DNA of 52,289 nucleotides from an uncultured Chloroflexota bacterium (lineage in GTDB: Bacteria; Chloroflexota; Dehalococcoidia; CAUJGQ01), in NCBI GenBank assembly GCA_937879875.1, contig CALFMN010000127.1:1-52289 (forward strand), read 5' to 3'. This document shows, one piece after another, positions 14,183-22,318 of this stretch. Under the pieces are notes generated by a model. It worked only from the letters and a program-made list of their open reading frames with translations, was not told the origin of the DNA and made no database searches. Made by a program: the position numbers and the translations under genes. Every line of letters starts with the position of its first letter. Position 1 is the stretch's first letter.

Positions 14183-16648
14183 CTATGCTGCCCCGGGCAC
14201 TGTGCACTCCTCGGCCTCCTCATGGGCGACACCGCGGCCGACGCTCAGGATTGCGTCGAAGAACAGCTGCGGCCGCCCCCAGAGGGAGTTCACGAAGATG
14301 GTGCTGACACTCAGCGCCATCGCCACCATGGCCCAGACCGGATAGACCAGCCCGGTGGTCGCGGCCGGGATGCCAATGCCGTTGAAGAGGAAGGCGAGCG
14401 TGACGTTCTGCTTCGTCTTGCGATAGCTGCGACGGCTAATGTCACGGGCAACGAGAATCGAGCGCAGTCGGTTGCCCACGATGATGACGTCGGCGGACTC
14501 GATGGCGATGTCCGTGCCGCCGCCCATGGCCACCCCCACGTCGGCCTGCATGAGGGCCGGCGCGTCGTTGATGCCGTCACCGACCATGACGACGCGGTCA
14601 TCCTGCTGCAGGACACGGACGATCTCGGCCTTGTCGCCCGGGATGACGCCGGCGTGCACCCTGTCGATACCTACTTCGGCGGCTACCCGCTCTGCCGCTC
14701 GTGCGTTGTCCCCGGTCACGAGGACAGGGATGAGTCGTGCCGCCCTCATCGCGGCTACAGCTTCCACGGCATCCTCGCGCAACTCGTCGCCGAGCCCGAT
14801 GATGCCAAGCAGTGTGCGGTCGCGGCTGACGGCGATGACCGTACGTCCCGCCCCTTCGAGTTCAGCGATGCGCCGCTCAAACGGAGTAACGTCAATCCCG
14901 CTTTCCTCCAGGTACGCGGGACGGCCGACTCGCACGCGCGTGCCATCCACGAGCGCCGAGACACCCAGCCCGGTGATCGACGCAAAGTCTTCGACGCTCG
15001 GGACGCGCAGCGCGCGAGCCTGTGCTGCTTTAAGCACGGCCTGACCGAGCGGATGCTCCGAGGAGGCCTCCACAGCAGCAGCCAGTCTGAGGAGCTCGTC
15101 CGTGGCGCCACTCCCCTCGACATCGCTCACGACGGGTTGCCCCACTGTGAGCGTCCCGGTCTTGTCGAGGACGATATAGCGGACGGAGCGGAAGGCCTGG
15201 AACGCCTCGCCCGTACGCATGATGATTCCCTGGTCCGCCGCCTCGCCGGCGCCGCGCACGATGGAGAGGGGCGCGGCAATGCCGACCGCGCAGGGATAGC
15301 CCATGACCAGCACACTGAGACCAGCGAACACCGCGCGCGACAGGTCGGCATGACCGGTGACGAACCAGGAGCCGGCCAGCCAACCGATGAAGGAAACCAC
15401 CGAGAGCACCAGCACAAGGGGGGCGTAGACGCGCAGGATCTGGTCAACGAGGTGGAGGATCCCCGGCTTCAGCGCCCGGGCGTCCTCGACGTGCCGGACG
15501 ACCTGCTGCAGGAAGCTCTGCTCACCGATGGCAGTCACGCGGATCAGCAGCGTGCCGAGACCGTTGATGGATCCGCCGATGACGCTGTCACCGTTGGTCT
15601 TCTCCACCGGCATCGGTTCTCCGGTCACCAGCGACTGGTCGACGGACGAATGACCACCGATCACCTCGCCGTCGACCGGGACACACTCGCCCGGCCGCAC
15701 GCGGACCAGATCGGAGACCTCGACCTCACCGATTGGCACCTCGCGCTCCTGTCCCTCCCGGACGATGCGCGCCGTGTCGGGTTGAAGGTCGAGCAGCCGC
15801 TTGACCGCCTGGGAGCTGCGTGTCTTGACGAGCAGCGACAGCCACTCCGAGAAGAGGTGGTAGTTGACGATGAGCACGGTGACCGCGAAGAACGGTGCCG
15901 TCGGGTAGCCGGCGGGCCGCACCGCGAGGCCGATGATGCCACCGGCGACGCCAGCGAAGGCGCCGAACTCAAGCAGCACGTGCTGATTGAGGATGCCGCG
16001 CCGGATCGACTGGAACGCCATCATGAGGATGTGGGCAGCGATGCCGAACATGACGATGAAGGCGAAGACGCCGATGACCCAGGGCACCCAGAGCCTGGCG
16101 TCGCTGATCGCCTTGGCGACAAGTGCGCCGGCGAAGAGCACTGCCAGCGTGGTCACGCCAAGGAGCGCCTTCCACAGTCCCTCGCTGCGAAGGATGAGAA
16201 AGGCGACGGTCACGAAGCCGAGCCCCACCGCCGCCGGCACGAGGACCGACCACCAGCCCTGCGCCTGGAAGATGAGGGCGATGGTGATCAGGCTGAAACC
16301 GATCGCGGTCAGCAGCCGCTTTCCCTCGCGGACAAGGTCGGCCTCTTCTTCCTCGAAGGGGCGCAGCTTGCGCGGGTCGTAAATGGTGTAGCCGATGTCC
16401 TTGAGGGTGCCGAGTAGCTGATCGGGCGTCGCCAGCGTCGGGTCGTACTCAATCAGCGCCTGCTCATGGGTGAGGCTGACGGCAATCTTGTGAACGCCAG
16501 CCATGCGGCCGACCGCCTTCTCGATGGTGCCGGTGCACAGTGAGCAGTGCAGGCCCGCGATCTTTGCGCGGAAGCGGGCGTGGTGCGCCTCCACCTCCTC
16601 GTTCCAATACGGCGGATTCGACGTTTCTCGCTCAAGTGTCGCCGTCAT
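14183..16648 (-). CDS. P1B-type metal ATPase with atypical YPC motif
   Basis: 821 aa. One N-terminal HMA domain (GLHCSLCTGTIEKAVGRMAG), eight-helix P1B layout, phosphorylation motif DKTGTLTVG (Asp495), TGDNARAAERVA and GDGINDAPALMQAD. The ion-path motif is GYPCAVGIAAP (Tyr451-Pro-Cys453) instead of CPC. The last helices have FLFNGIGIPAATT and MALSVST rather than the YN and MxxSS seen in Cu(I) ATPases and in the second copy at 41832. The metal specificity is therefore unclear, although the gene follows an HMA chaperone under a CueR-like operator. Its start overlaps the chaperone stop by 4 bp. Confidence 0.92.
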   Translation of the reverse strand: MTATLERETSNPPYWNEEVEAHHARFRAKIAGLHCSLCTGTIEKAVGRMAGVHKIAVSLTHEQALIEYDPTLATPDQLLGTLKDIGYTIYDPRKLRPFEEEEADLVREGKRLLTAIGFSLITIALIFQAQGWWSVLVPAAVGLGFVTVAFLILRSEGLWKALLGVTTLAVLFAGALVAKAISDARLWVPWVIGVFAFIVMFGIAAHILMMAFQSIRRGILNQHVLLEFGAFAGVAGGIIGLAVRPAGYPTAPFFAVTVLIVNYHLFSEWLSLLVKTRSSQAVKRLLDLQPDTARIVREGQEREVPIGEVEVSDLVRVRPGECVPVDGEVIGGHSSVDQSLVTGEPMPVEKTNGDSVIGGSINGLGTLLIRVTAIGEQSFLQQVVRHVEDARALKPGILHLVDQILRVYAPLVLVLSVVSFIGWLAGSWFVTGHADLSRAVFAGLSVLVMGYPCAVGIAAPLSIVRGAGEAADQGIIMRTGEAFQAFRSVRYIVLDKTGTLTVGQPVVSDVEGSGATDELLRLAAAVEASSEHPLGQAVLKAAQARALRVPSVEDFASITGLGVSALVDGTRVRVGRPAYLEESGIDVTPFERRIAELEGAGRTVIAVSRDRTLLGIIGLGDELREDAVEAVAAMRAARLIPVLVTGDNARAAERVAAEVGIDRVHAGVIPGDKAEIVRVLQQDDRVVMVGDGINDAPALMQADVGVAMGGGTDIAIESADVIIVGNRLRSILVARDISRRSYRKTKQNVTLAFLFNGIGIPAATTGLVYPVWAMVAMALSVSTIFVNSLWGRPQLFFDAILSVGRGVAHEEAEECTVPGAA

Positions 16649-16875
16649 GCTGGCCCCCCTTCGACCTGGTACCCTAGCTGCTCGAGCTTTCCTCGAAGCT
16701 GCGCGGCGCCGACTCGCCTCGGGTCGAAGTGCACCTCTACCTGCTGCGTTGCTGCACTCGCACGCACGTCTTGCACGCCATCGATGCGCCGGAGTGCGTT
16801 GCCGATCCGCTGCTCACAGCTCGCACAGTGGATCGGCTGCTCGCCGGTGACAATGAAATCTGTCGTCTGTGTCAT
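16645..16875 (-). CDS. copZ: HMA-domain metallochaperone (CopZ-like)
   Basis: 76 aa, a single ferredoxin-like HMA domain with metal site IHCASCEQRIGNAL. It probably hands metal to the P1B ATPase encoded immediately downstream, whose start it overlaps by 4 bp. The promoter 54 bp upstream has a CueR-like dyad. The symbol reflects the family; copper as the cargo is inferred. Confidence 0.88.
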   Translation of the reverse strand: MTQTTDFIVTGEQPIHCASCEQRIGNALRRIDGVQDVRASAATQQVEVHFDPRRVGAAQLRGKLEQLGYQVEGGPA

Positions 16876-16928
16876 TGCTTTGACCCTTTCCCAGGGTCGG
16901 CTACCTGCTCATCGGGCCGACCCACGTC

Positions 16929-16960
16929 ACGATAAACCTTCCATGACACTGGAAGGTCAA
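16929..16960 (-). promoter_or_regulatory. CueR-like MerR operator/promoter of copZ-P1B ATPase
   Basis: Minus strand TTGACC (16960-16955), spacer TTCCAGTGTCATGGAAGG, then TTTATCGT. CCTTCCA (16937-16943) and TGGAAGG (16950-16956) form a perfect 7-bp inverted repeat. The long -35/-10 spacing and the CCTTCC/GGAAGG arms are those of copper-responsive CueR promoters. Confidence 0.8.
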
Positions 16961-17007
16961 CCGGGGAGAACCAGCAATATTGTGACAAAACGGGCAAGCA
17001 GTTCCGG

Positions 17008-17487
17008 TCAGCGGCGCCGCCTGAGTCCCGCGCTGACCAGCGGCAGCGCCTCACCCTGACGACCCGGACGGTGGCGCTCAATGAGACCGCAGACGCACGT
17101 ATCGCTGGGGACACTGTTTTTGGCTTCCCTGGCCAGCGTCAGAAGGTCTTGTTTGAACTCTGCCAGGGCGCGGAGCTGTGCATCGACGGCCGCCAACTTC
17201 TGCTCGACAAGCGCCGCCACATGGCGACAGGGCGCCACGCCCTCGCGGCGCAGCGTCAGGATGTCGCGAATCTCCTCCAGGCTCAAGCCAAGCGTGCGGG
17301 CCTTGAGCACGAAGCGCAGCCGCTCAAGGTCGGCGTCGCCGTATTGACGATAGCCGGCTGCGGTGCGTGGTGGCATGGGCAGCAGCCCAATCGACTCGTA
17401 GTAGCGGACCGTCTTCGCGTTCAGCCCCAGCCGGCCGGCGAGCTCGCCGATGCGCATCGCTGCTCTGTGTTTCTCTTCACGCATCAT
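17008..17487 (-). CDS. MerR-family metal-responsive regulator
   Basis: 159 aa from ATG 17487 (GGAGG ribosome-binding site; the tandem ATG at 17484 is equally possible). Winged helix MRIGELAGRLGLNAKTVRYYESIGLL, a dimer helix, and a C-terminal ligand loop SDTCVCGLIERH. Counted from MRIG, Cys77, Cys121, Cys123 and His129 are candidate ligands. The Cys at 77 points to divalent metals (Zn, Cd, Hg, Pb) rather than Cu(I), although the nearby operators look CueR-like. It is autoregulated through the dyad at 17527-17558 and is the best candidate to control the copZ unit and the MFS gene. Confidence 0.88.
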   Translation of the reverse strand: MMREEKHRAAMRIGELAGRLGLNAKTVRYYESIGLLPMPPRTAAGYRQYGDADLERLRFVLKARTLGLSLEEIRDILTLRREGVAPCRHVAALVEQKLAAVDAQLRALAEFKQDLLTLAREAKNSVPSDTCVCGLIERHRPGRQGEALPLVSAGLRRRR

Positions 17488-17526
17488 GGAACCTCCCACA
17501 CGTTCCAGCTCACTGGAACTGCGGCC

Positions 17527-17558
17527 AGCATAAACCTTCCAGTCAACTGGATGGTCAA
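17527..17558 (-). promoter_or_regulatory. CueR-like operator/promoter of merR
   Basis: Minus strand TTGACC (17558-17553), ATCCAGTTGACTGGAAGG, TTTATGCT. Arms CCTTCCAGT and ACTGGATGG (17535-17554 on the plus strand) pair at 8 of 9 positions. Same architecture as the sites at 16929 and 18829. Confidence 0.75.
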
Positions 17559-17561
17559 GCC

Positions 17562-18797
17562 TTACGGCCGCACCGGCGCAGCCGCTGGCGCTTGCCGCTG
17601 CCGCTCGTCGCGGAAGAGGCGGACCGCAGCCGTCGCGGCCAGCAGGGCCACCACAGCGAACAGCACCAGTGCGGCGTCGAGGCCGAGCCCCAGCGCGGCG
17701 GCAAACACCAGGCTGCCCAGGCCAAAGCCGACGAACAGGGTGAAGACGTTCAATCCCATCGCCTGGCCGCGGTTGGGCCCGAGGTCGGTGACGATGCCAG
17801 CTAAGAGCGGCTGCGTCATGTCGTAGCCGAGCGAGAGGCTGGTCACGAACAGGGCAGCGAGCACGACCGGCAGCGGCAGTGCCAGCGCGGCGACCGAGGC
17901 GCCAGCGATGGCGAGGCCCAGCGGCAGCAGGCGGCTGCGTCCCCAGCGGTCGGCCGCTCGGCCGATCAGCGGGCCGAAGAGCAGCCCCGGCACCCCGTAG
18001 CCCAACAGGGCGAGGCCGATCGCAATGCCGCCCAGACCGTAGCGGCGGCTGAAATACCAGCCTAACCAGGTGAAGACGCCCGAGTGGAAGACGGCGTTGA
18101 GCAGCACGTAGCCGTACGTCCGCTGCCCGCGGCCGGCGCTGAGCAGCGACCGATACCCGCCAAGCACCTGCCGATAGCCAGCGGCGACACCACCGGCCGT
18201 GCCGGCCAGCAGCGACCGCAGCAGCAGCAGGAGCAGGAAGACGGCGGCGCCCGCGACGGCCACGCCAAGGAAGAGCCCCCGCCAGGTGATGTAGGGCTCG
18301 AGCATCACCCCCGCGCTGGAGCCGAAGGCCATGCCGCCGGCCATCGCCCCGAACAGCCAGCCCAGCGGGCGGCCGCGCTCCCGAAAGGGAAACAAGTCGC
18401 CGATCAGGGCAAGGGCGATCGGCACCACACCGCTGGCGCCCAGCCCGGTGATCAGGCGCAAGATGAACAGGCTGGACCACGACCAGGCGGTGGCCGTGAG
18501 GGCGGTGAGCACGATGAAGGCCAGCAAGGACGGCAGGATGACCCGCTCGCGGCCGAAGCGGTCGGAGAGCGGGCCGTACGCCAACGTGGCCAGACCGTAC
18601 GGGAGCAGGTACGCCGGCACGATCAGGCCGATCTGCTCGACCGAGACATGGAAAAGCACCGCCAGCCGTGGCAGCAGCGGTGCGACCATGAAGGCCTGGA
18701 AGAACACCAGAAAGGTCGCGGCCGCCAGCAGACCCAGGAGGCTTTCCCGCCGAGCCATGGTCGCGTCCGTGCGTGTCATTTCAGCATCGCTCTGCAC
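17562..18797 (-). CDS. MFS transporter under a MerR-type promoter
   Basis: About 411 aa, 12 helices, with MFS signatures GPLSDRFGRERVILPS (loop 2-3), the arginine-rich loop DLFPFRERGRPLGWLFGAM and GRAADRWGRSRLLPLG in the second half. The substrate is unknown; control by the CueR-like dyad suggests metal or metal-chelate efflux. The start may be GTG 18797, ATG 18779 or ATG 18758 (MARRES), none with a strong ribosome-binding site. It lies 75 bp upstream of merR on the same strand but keeps its own operator in front of it. Confidence 0.85.
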   Translation of the reverse strand: MQSDAEMTRTDATMARRESLLGLLAAATFLVFFQAFMVAPLLPRLAVLFHVSVEQIGLIVPAYLLPYGLATLAYGPLSDRFGRERVILPSLLAFIVLTALTATAWSWSSLFILRLITGLGASGVVPIALALIGDLFPFRERGRPLGWLFGAMAGGMAFGSSAGVMLEPYITWRGLFLGVAVAGAAVFLLLLLLRSLLAGTAGGVAAGYRQVLGGYRSLLSAGRGQRTYGYVLLNAVFHSGVFTWLGWYFSRRYGLGGIAIGLALLGYGVPGLLFGPLIGRAADRWGRSRLLPLGLAIAGASVAALALPLPVVLAALFVTSLSLGYDMTQPLLAGIVTDLGPNRGQAMGLNVFTLFVGFGLGSLVFAAALGLGLDAALVLFAVVALLAATAAVRLFRDERQRQAPAAAPVRP

Positions 18798-18828
18798 AGC
18801 CTGCTCTCAATGCAGGGTGCTCCGGCAC

Positions 18829-18858
18829 GCTACACCCTCCTGCCGGCTGGAAGGTCAA
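18829..18858 (-). promoter_or_regulatory. CueR-like operator/promoter of the MFS gene
   Basis: Minus strand TTGACC (18858-18853), TTCCAGCCGGCAGGAGGG, TGTAGC. Plus-strand arms CCCTCCTGC and GCTGGAAGG (18835-18854) pair at 7 of 9 positions. It is about 30 bp upstream of the first possible start, so the 5' leader would be very short. Confidence 0.7.
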
Positions 18859-18913
18859 GCCCGACCGTCCAGAGTACTCGATGCCGTGGGCGCGCCGCGT
18901 GGGCTCGTAGGGA

Positions 18914-19104
18914 ATGGCACTGGCGGAGATGGCCGGCGGCCGCGCCGATGGTAGCTGGCCGAGTCGGCTGAAACGGTATCTGGCGCCCGAGCTGCTCATC
19001 CTGGACGACTTCGCCTCCACGGAGCAGTACACGCTGCCGCAGGGAAGACCTGTTCGAGTTGGTCAGTCGGCGCTATTTCCGGGCAAATGCTCGTGATCAT
19101 TGAC
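18914..19104 (+). mobile_element. istB: IS21-family remnant: internal fragment of istB
   Basis: Translation gives ADGSWPSRLKRYLAPELLILDDF, the Walker B region of the IstB transposition helper ATPase. After a frameshift near 19045 it continues as EDLFELVSRRYFRANARD. Both ends of istB are missing. It overlaps the 3' end of the hydrolase gene on the other strand. With the istA fragment at 6854 it brackets the metal/selenoprotein island, in the same orientation and natural gene order. Confidence 0.7.
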
Positions 19105-19965
19105 ACCAGACGCACCGGCGAACGCTGCGCTACTGTGCAACACGCGCCAGAGTTCCGCCGCACAGGCCTCCGGCTCATCAAGCACGACGCGATGACCACG
19201 GCGCGGCAAGACGGTGAGCGGCCAACCAGTCCAGGCCGCCAGCTCCTGTATCGGCGCCAGCGGAGCGGTGCGATCCTGGGCCCCGTGGAGCAGCCGCACG
19301 GGAAGACCGTGCTGCGCCAGACGCTCGACACTGGGCTGGACCCGGTGGTCCAGGAGCACGTTGCGAATGGTATTGGCGTAGCTCACCCAGTCGTGGAGCA
19401 CGAAGTCGCGGGCGATGTCCGCCGGGACGCCGGGTGTGAGCAGTGGCATGACCTTCTGCAGCAGCGGCCGGGTCGTACACATCACCCCGCAGATGAGTTC
19501 GCCGAGACCCGGATGGGCGACAGTGGCCCAGGCGAGCAGGTCGAGGCTGGCAATGGTGGCCTGCGCGTCGGCGAGCGAACGGTAGACGGGCAGTGCTGAG
19601 AGCGCCACCGCGCTGAAGCGCTGTGGGCGAGCGGCGGCCCATTCCAGCGCCAGGATTGCGCCCACCGACGTGCCGCCCACGAGGACGGGTGCCGGGCCGA
19701 GGTCCAAATGGTCGAGCATGGCGTCGAGGGCGGTGAGATGGTCGCTGAGGCTATAGGCAGCGGCCGGTCGTGGCGAGCGCCCGAAGCCCAGGAGGTCCGG
19801 GCAGAGGAGGCGTGCGGGAACCCCGAGTCGCTCGGCCACGGGACGCCAGAGCCGGCCGCTGGCGCCGAGGCCGTGGAGCAGCACGATGACCGGGCCAGCA
19901 CTGCCGAACTGCTGCACGAACAGGGGCGGCGTTGTGTTCACCGGCTCTCGTCCCGGCAGTTGCAT
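19063..19965 (-). CDS. Alpha/beta hydrolase
   Basis: 300 aa. Oxyanion region VIVLLHGLGASGRLW, nucleophile elbow VGGTSVGAILALEWA (Ser in GTSVG), acid loop LLHGAQDRTAPL and catalytic His in RRGHRVVLDEP; all triad parts are present. The natural substrate is unknown. Starts at ATG 19965 (MQLPGREPV) or GTG 19941. The C-terminal tail after SSAAFAG runs into the istB remnant, so the end may have been altered by insertion. A decayed paralogue is at 20858-21509. Confidence 0.85.
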   Translation of the reverse strand: MQLPGREPVNTTPPLFVQQFGSAGPVIVLLHGLGASGRLWRPVAERLGVPARLLCPDLLGFGRSPRPAAAYSLSDHLTALDAMLDHLDLGPAPVLVGGTSVGAILALEWAAARPQRFSAVALSALPVYRSLADAQATIASLDLLAWATVAHPGLGELICGVMCTTRPLLQKVMPLLTPGVPADIARDFVLHDWVSYANTIRNVLLDHRVQPSVERLAQHGLPVRLLHGAQDRTAPLAPIQELAAWTGWPLTVLPRRGHRVVLDEPEACAAELWRVLHSSAAFAGASGVNDHEHLPGNSAD

Positions 19966-20064
19966 CCAGGCGGACAACCACGGCGGCGCCCGCGCTCTCC
20001 CGATACTGGTACCGACTCTCGTGGATAGCCGGCCGTGGACCGACAAGCTGCTGTATCGCCTCGG

Positions 20065-20346
20065 CTACCCGGCGTTGACATCCTGGGCGGACTTCGTGTG
20101 AGGGTCGTCGCGGTACCCAAGCCGCCAGCGCATCTCCTCGAACTCGTCGGCCGAGATCTCGCCGCGGGCGTAGCGGCGCTCGAGGATCTCAACCGCCGTC
20201 GGCTCGGAGTGTGACCCGCCGCCGGACCTATCGCCGAGCCGCGTTACCATGGCATACACCGCCCAGCTGATGATCCCCCAGAAGACGAGCATCCACAGCC
20301 AGCCGACGACCATCCACCAGCCCCAGCCATCTCCCATGTGCCACAT
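20065..20346 (-). CDS. SHOCT-domain membrane protein
   Basis: 93 aa. Begins MWHMGDGWGWWMVVGWLWML, one or two membrane segments to about residue 35, then a C-terminal SHOCT motif (AVEILERRYARGEISADEFEEMRWRL). SHOCT is a short oligomerisation domain common in small membrane proteins and in copper or stress clusters. ATG 20346 has GGGGAG nine bases upstream. It lies 51 bp after the gene at 20398-20682. Confidence 0.85.
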   Translation of the reverse strand: MWHMGDGWGWWMVVGWLWMLVFWGIISWAVYAMVTRLGDRSGGGSHSEPTAVEILERRYARGEISADEFEEMRWRLGYRDDPHTKSAQDVNAG

Positions 20347-20397
20347 CGCTGCTTTCTCCCCGCGCAGTCCGGCCCAGCCGGACCGATCGTTCCGCAC

Positions 20398-20682
20398 TCA
20401 CCGACGCCCATGCGGCCTTGTCCGGTTGGTCGCGGCGAAGCCGCAGCGTCGCTGGCCCGTTTCCCACCCAGCCGGCACGCCGAGCGGCCACGCGGACGAG
20501 ATCCGCCGTGCCCAGGACTCACCGGCAGCGACCTGCTGCTCCAGTGCGCGGAACAGCCGCACGCCGACGTAGACCGGCGCGTCTCGGGGGTCCTTGCCTT
20601 CGGCAGCGATGGCGGCGATGGTCTCTCGACGCAACTGCGCCAGGTACCGGCGATCTGCCTGTGTCACGTGACCCCCGTCCAT
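20398..20682 (-). CDS. Hypothetical protein, 94 aa
   Basis: MDGGHVTQADRRYLAQLRRETIAAIAAEGKDPRDAPVYVGVRLFRALEQQVAAGESW is followed by a less ordered tail. The amphipathic first half looks like a real soluble protein, but no family is recognised. ATG 20682 follows GGGGAGGGCGCGACTG; an upstream in-frame ATG at 20733 is also possible. It probably forms a unit with the SHOCT gene. The BlaI-type dyad at 20836 lies 150 bp upstream. Confidence 0.45.
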   Translation of the reverse strand: MDGGHVTQADRRYLAQLRRETIAAIAAEGKDPRDAPVYVGVRLFRALEQQVAAGESWARRISSAWPLGVPAGWETGQRRCGFAATNRTRPHGRR

Positions 20683-20835
20683 CAGTCGCGCCCTCCCCGC
20701 TCGTCCTTCGAGGGGCTCCTCGCATGTGTACATGAGCACAGGGGACACGGCGAAGCCTACAAAAGGCACACGCTATGTCCACGCGGGACGGCAGCGCCCG
20801 CGCGGGCGCTCAGGTTTGTGTACCGATCCCTGTCC

Positions 20836-20852
20836 TACTATCGCTGATCGTA
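20836..20852. promoter_or_regulatory. BlaI-type operator dyad
   Basis: TACTATCGCTGATCGTA: left arm TACTATCG is exact consensus, right arm TGATCGTA pairs at 6 of 8. It lies just upstream of the plus-strand hydrolase pseudogene and upstream of the minus-strand pair 20682-20065. Confidence 0.6.
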
Positions 20853-20857
20853 CGAAG

Positions 20858-21509
20858 ATGCGATATACAACCAATGACGTAGATCACGGCCCGCAGACGA
20901 TGACCGTGCACGCGTCCCTCGATCGCTCGCCCAGGACCGTCGACAGCAGCAGTGCGCTCTTCGCCCGGACCTACGGTCGGTCTGGCCTGACCCTCGTCCT
21001 CCTGCACGGCCGCAACGGTTCCGCGGCGTGGTACTCAGCGCCCTGCCCGCCTACCGCTCGCAGGCCGAAGCGCGGGCAACGATTGCCACGGTCGGCGTGC
21101 TGGCATGGGCGACCGTACATCGCCCCGATCTTGGCGAGCTCATCTGCGGCGTCATGTGTGCTGGCCGGCCGCTCTGGCGGGCGCTGATGCCGTTGCTGAT
21201 GCCCAGCGTGCCCCCGACATCGCGCGCGACATGGTCCTCCATACCTGGGTGTCGTACAGTGGCAGCCTGGACAACGTCCTGGTTCGCCACCGGGTCACCT
21301 CTGCGGCGGCCCAGCTCGTTCGTGCGCAGGTACCTGTGCGACTGCTGCACGGCGACCGCGACCACGAAGCCCCGCTCGCTGCTGTTCGGGAGCTGGCCGA
21401 TCGGTGCGGATGGCCGCTGACCATCCTCGCTGGCAAGGGCCATCGGCTGCCGCTTGAGGCGCCAGCCGCCTGCGCCGCCGAGCTTCAGGCTCTGCTCATC
21501 CGCGGGTAG
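20858..21509 (+). pseudogene. Decayed paralogue of the alpha/beta hydrolase
   Basis: Three frames together give LTLVLLHGRNGSAAWYS, then VLSALPAYRSQAEARATIATVGVLAWATV...GELICGVMC, then APDIARDMVLHTWVSYSGSLDNV...VRLLHGDRDHEAPL...GKGHRLPLEAPAACAAEL. Each block aligns with the intact enzyme at 19063-19965. About 85 residues including the nucleophile elbow are deleted near 21028, and a frameshift lies near 21215. The start would be ATG 20858 or 20900. The regulatory dyad just upstream is preserved. Confidence 0.85.
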
Positions 21510-21548
21510 CTGCTCCGGCAGGCTGGCCGTTCTGCAGCCAGCACGGTG

Positions 21549-22085
21549 TCAGTTGCTGGACAGGTGCTCGTCGCTGCCGTGGCCGCTGATCATCTGTGCG
21601 GTACCGGCCGTTTTGGAGCCCGACGAGCGGTCGGCTGCGTGGGGACGGCATGCGGTCCGCAGCAGAAAGACCAGCGCCACCACCAGCAGGCCCTCCGTGA
21701 CCTTGGACACAACCACCGCTCCATTCAACGCCTCTGCCGTCCCCGCATTCGGGCCGACCGGCAAGCCAACGCTGTACGCCAGCACGAAGAGGCCGAACGG
21801 GAGAAGGGTTCCGCTGATCATAACCCATAGTAGCCAGCGGGCTGGGCCCCGCAGCAGGAGCACGCCGGTGGCCACCTGCCCCAGCCCGGTGACCAACATG
21901 AAGACGCCGAAGCCCCACCACTCGGCGAAGTGATCGGGCATCACCGTAAGGTGAATAGCACCGGCCATGATGGAGAGGACTGCAGCGCCCACCGTGGCCG
22001 TGGCCACCGCTTCCTGATGTCGGTCACCGGGGTTCGGCATCGTGCTTGAGGGCCAAGGATTGTACTGCAACAGAGCATTAGGCAT
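21549..22085 (-). CDS. Four-helix membrane protein, unknown function
   Basis: 178 aa, starting at ATG 22085 with a clear GGAGGT ribosome-binding site. Predicted helices: residues 27-45 (VGAAVLSIMAGAIHLTVMP), 53-72, 80-100 and 115-135. A short polar, His-containing C-terminal tail follows. The H-x-x-x-M-x-x-H pattern in AGAIHLTVMPDHFAEWW could bind metal or haem but is not diagnostic. Confidence 0.7.
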   Translation of the reverse strand: MPNALLQYNPWPSSTMPNPGDRHQEAVATATVGAAVLSIMAGAIHLTVMPDHFAEWWGFGVFMLVTGLGQVATGVLLLRGPARWLLWVMISGTLLPFGLFVLAYSVGLPVGPNAGTAEALNGAVVVSKVTEGLLVVALVFLLRTACRPHAADRSSGSKTAGTAQMISGHGSDEHLSSN

Positions 22086-22318
22086 CGTGGACCTCCGCCT
22101 CCCACATACGCGGTCGTCGCGACGGGTCTTCTGCGTATACGTCTCAGCAACGGGCGCTGGATGCCCACGCGCAGACCTCGTGACTGCTCTGCCTGCGGTG
22201 CCATCCCTGGCCCGCGAGGGAGACAGGTGAGTGTGCGAGGAGCGTCCGAACCAGCACGGCAGCGACCAGCCCGCCCTCGCGACGGCAACCCCAGCCTGCC
22301 GTCGTGCTCCGCGTCGTC

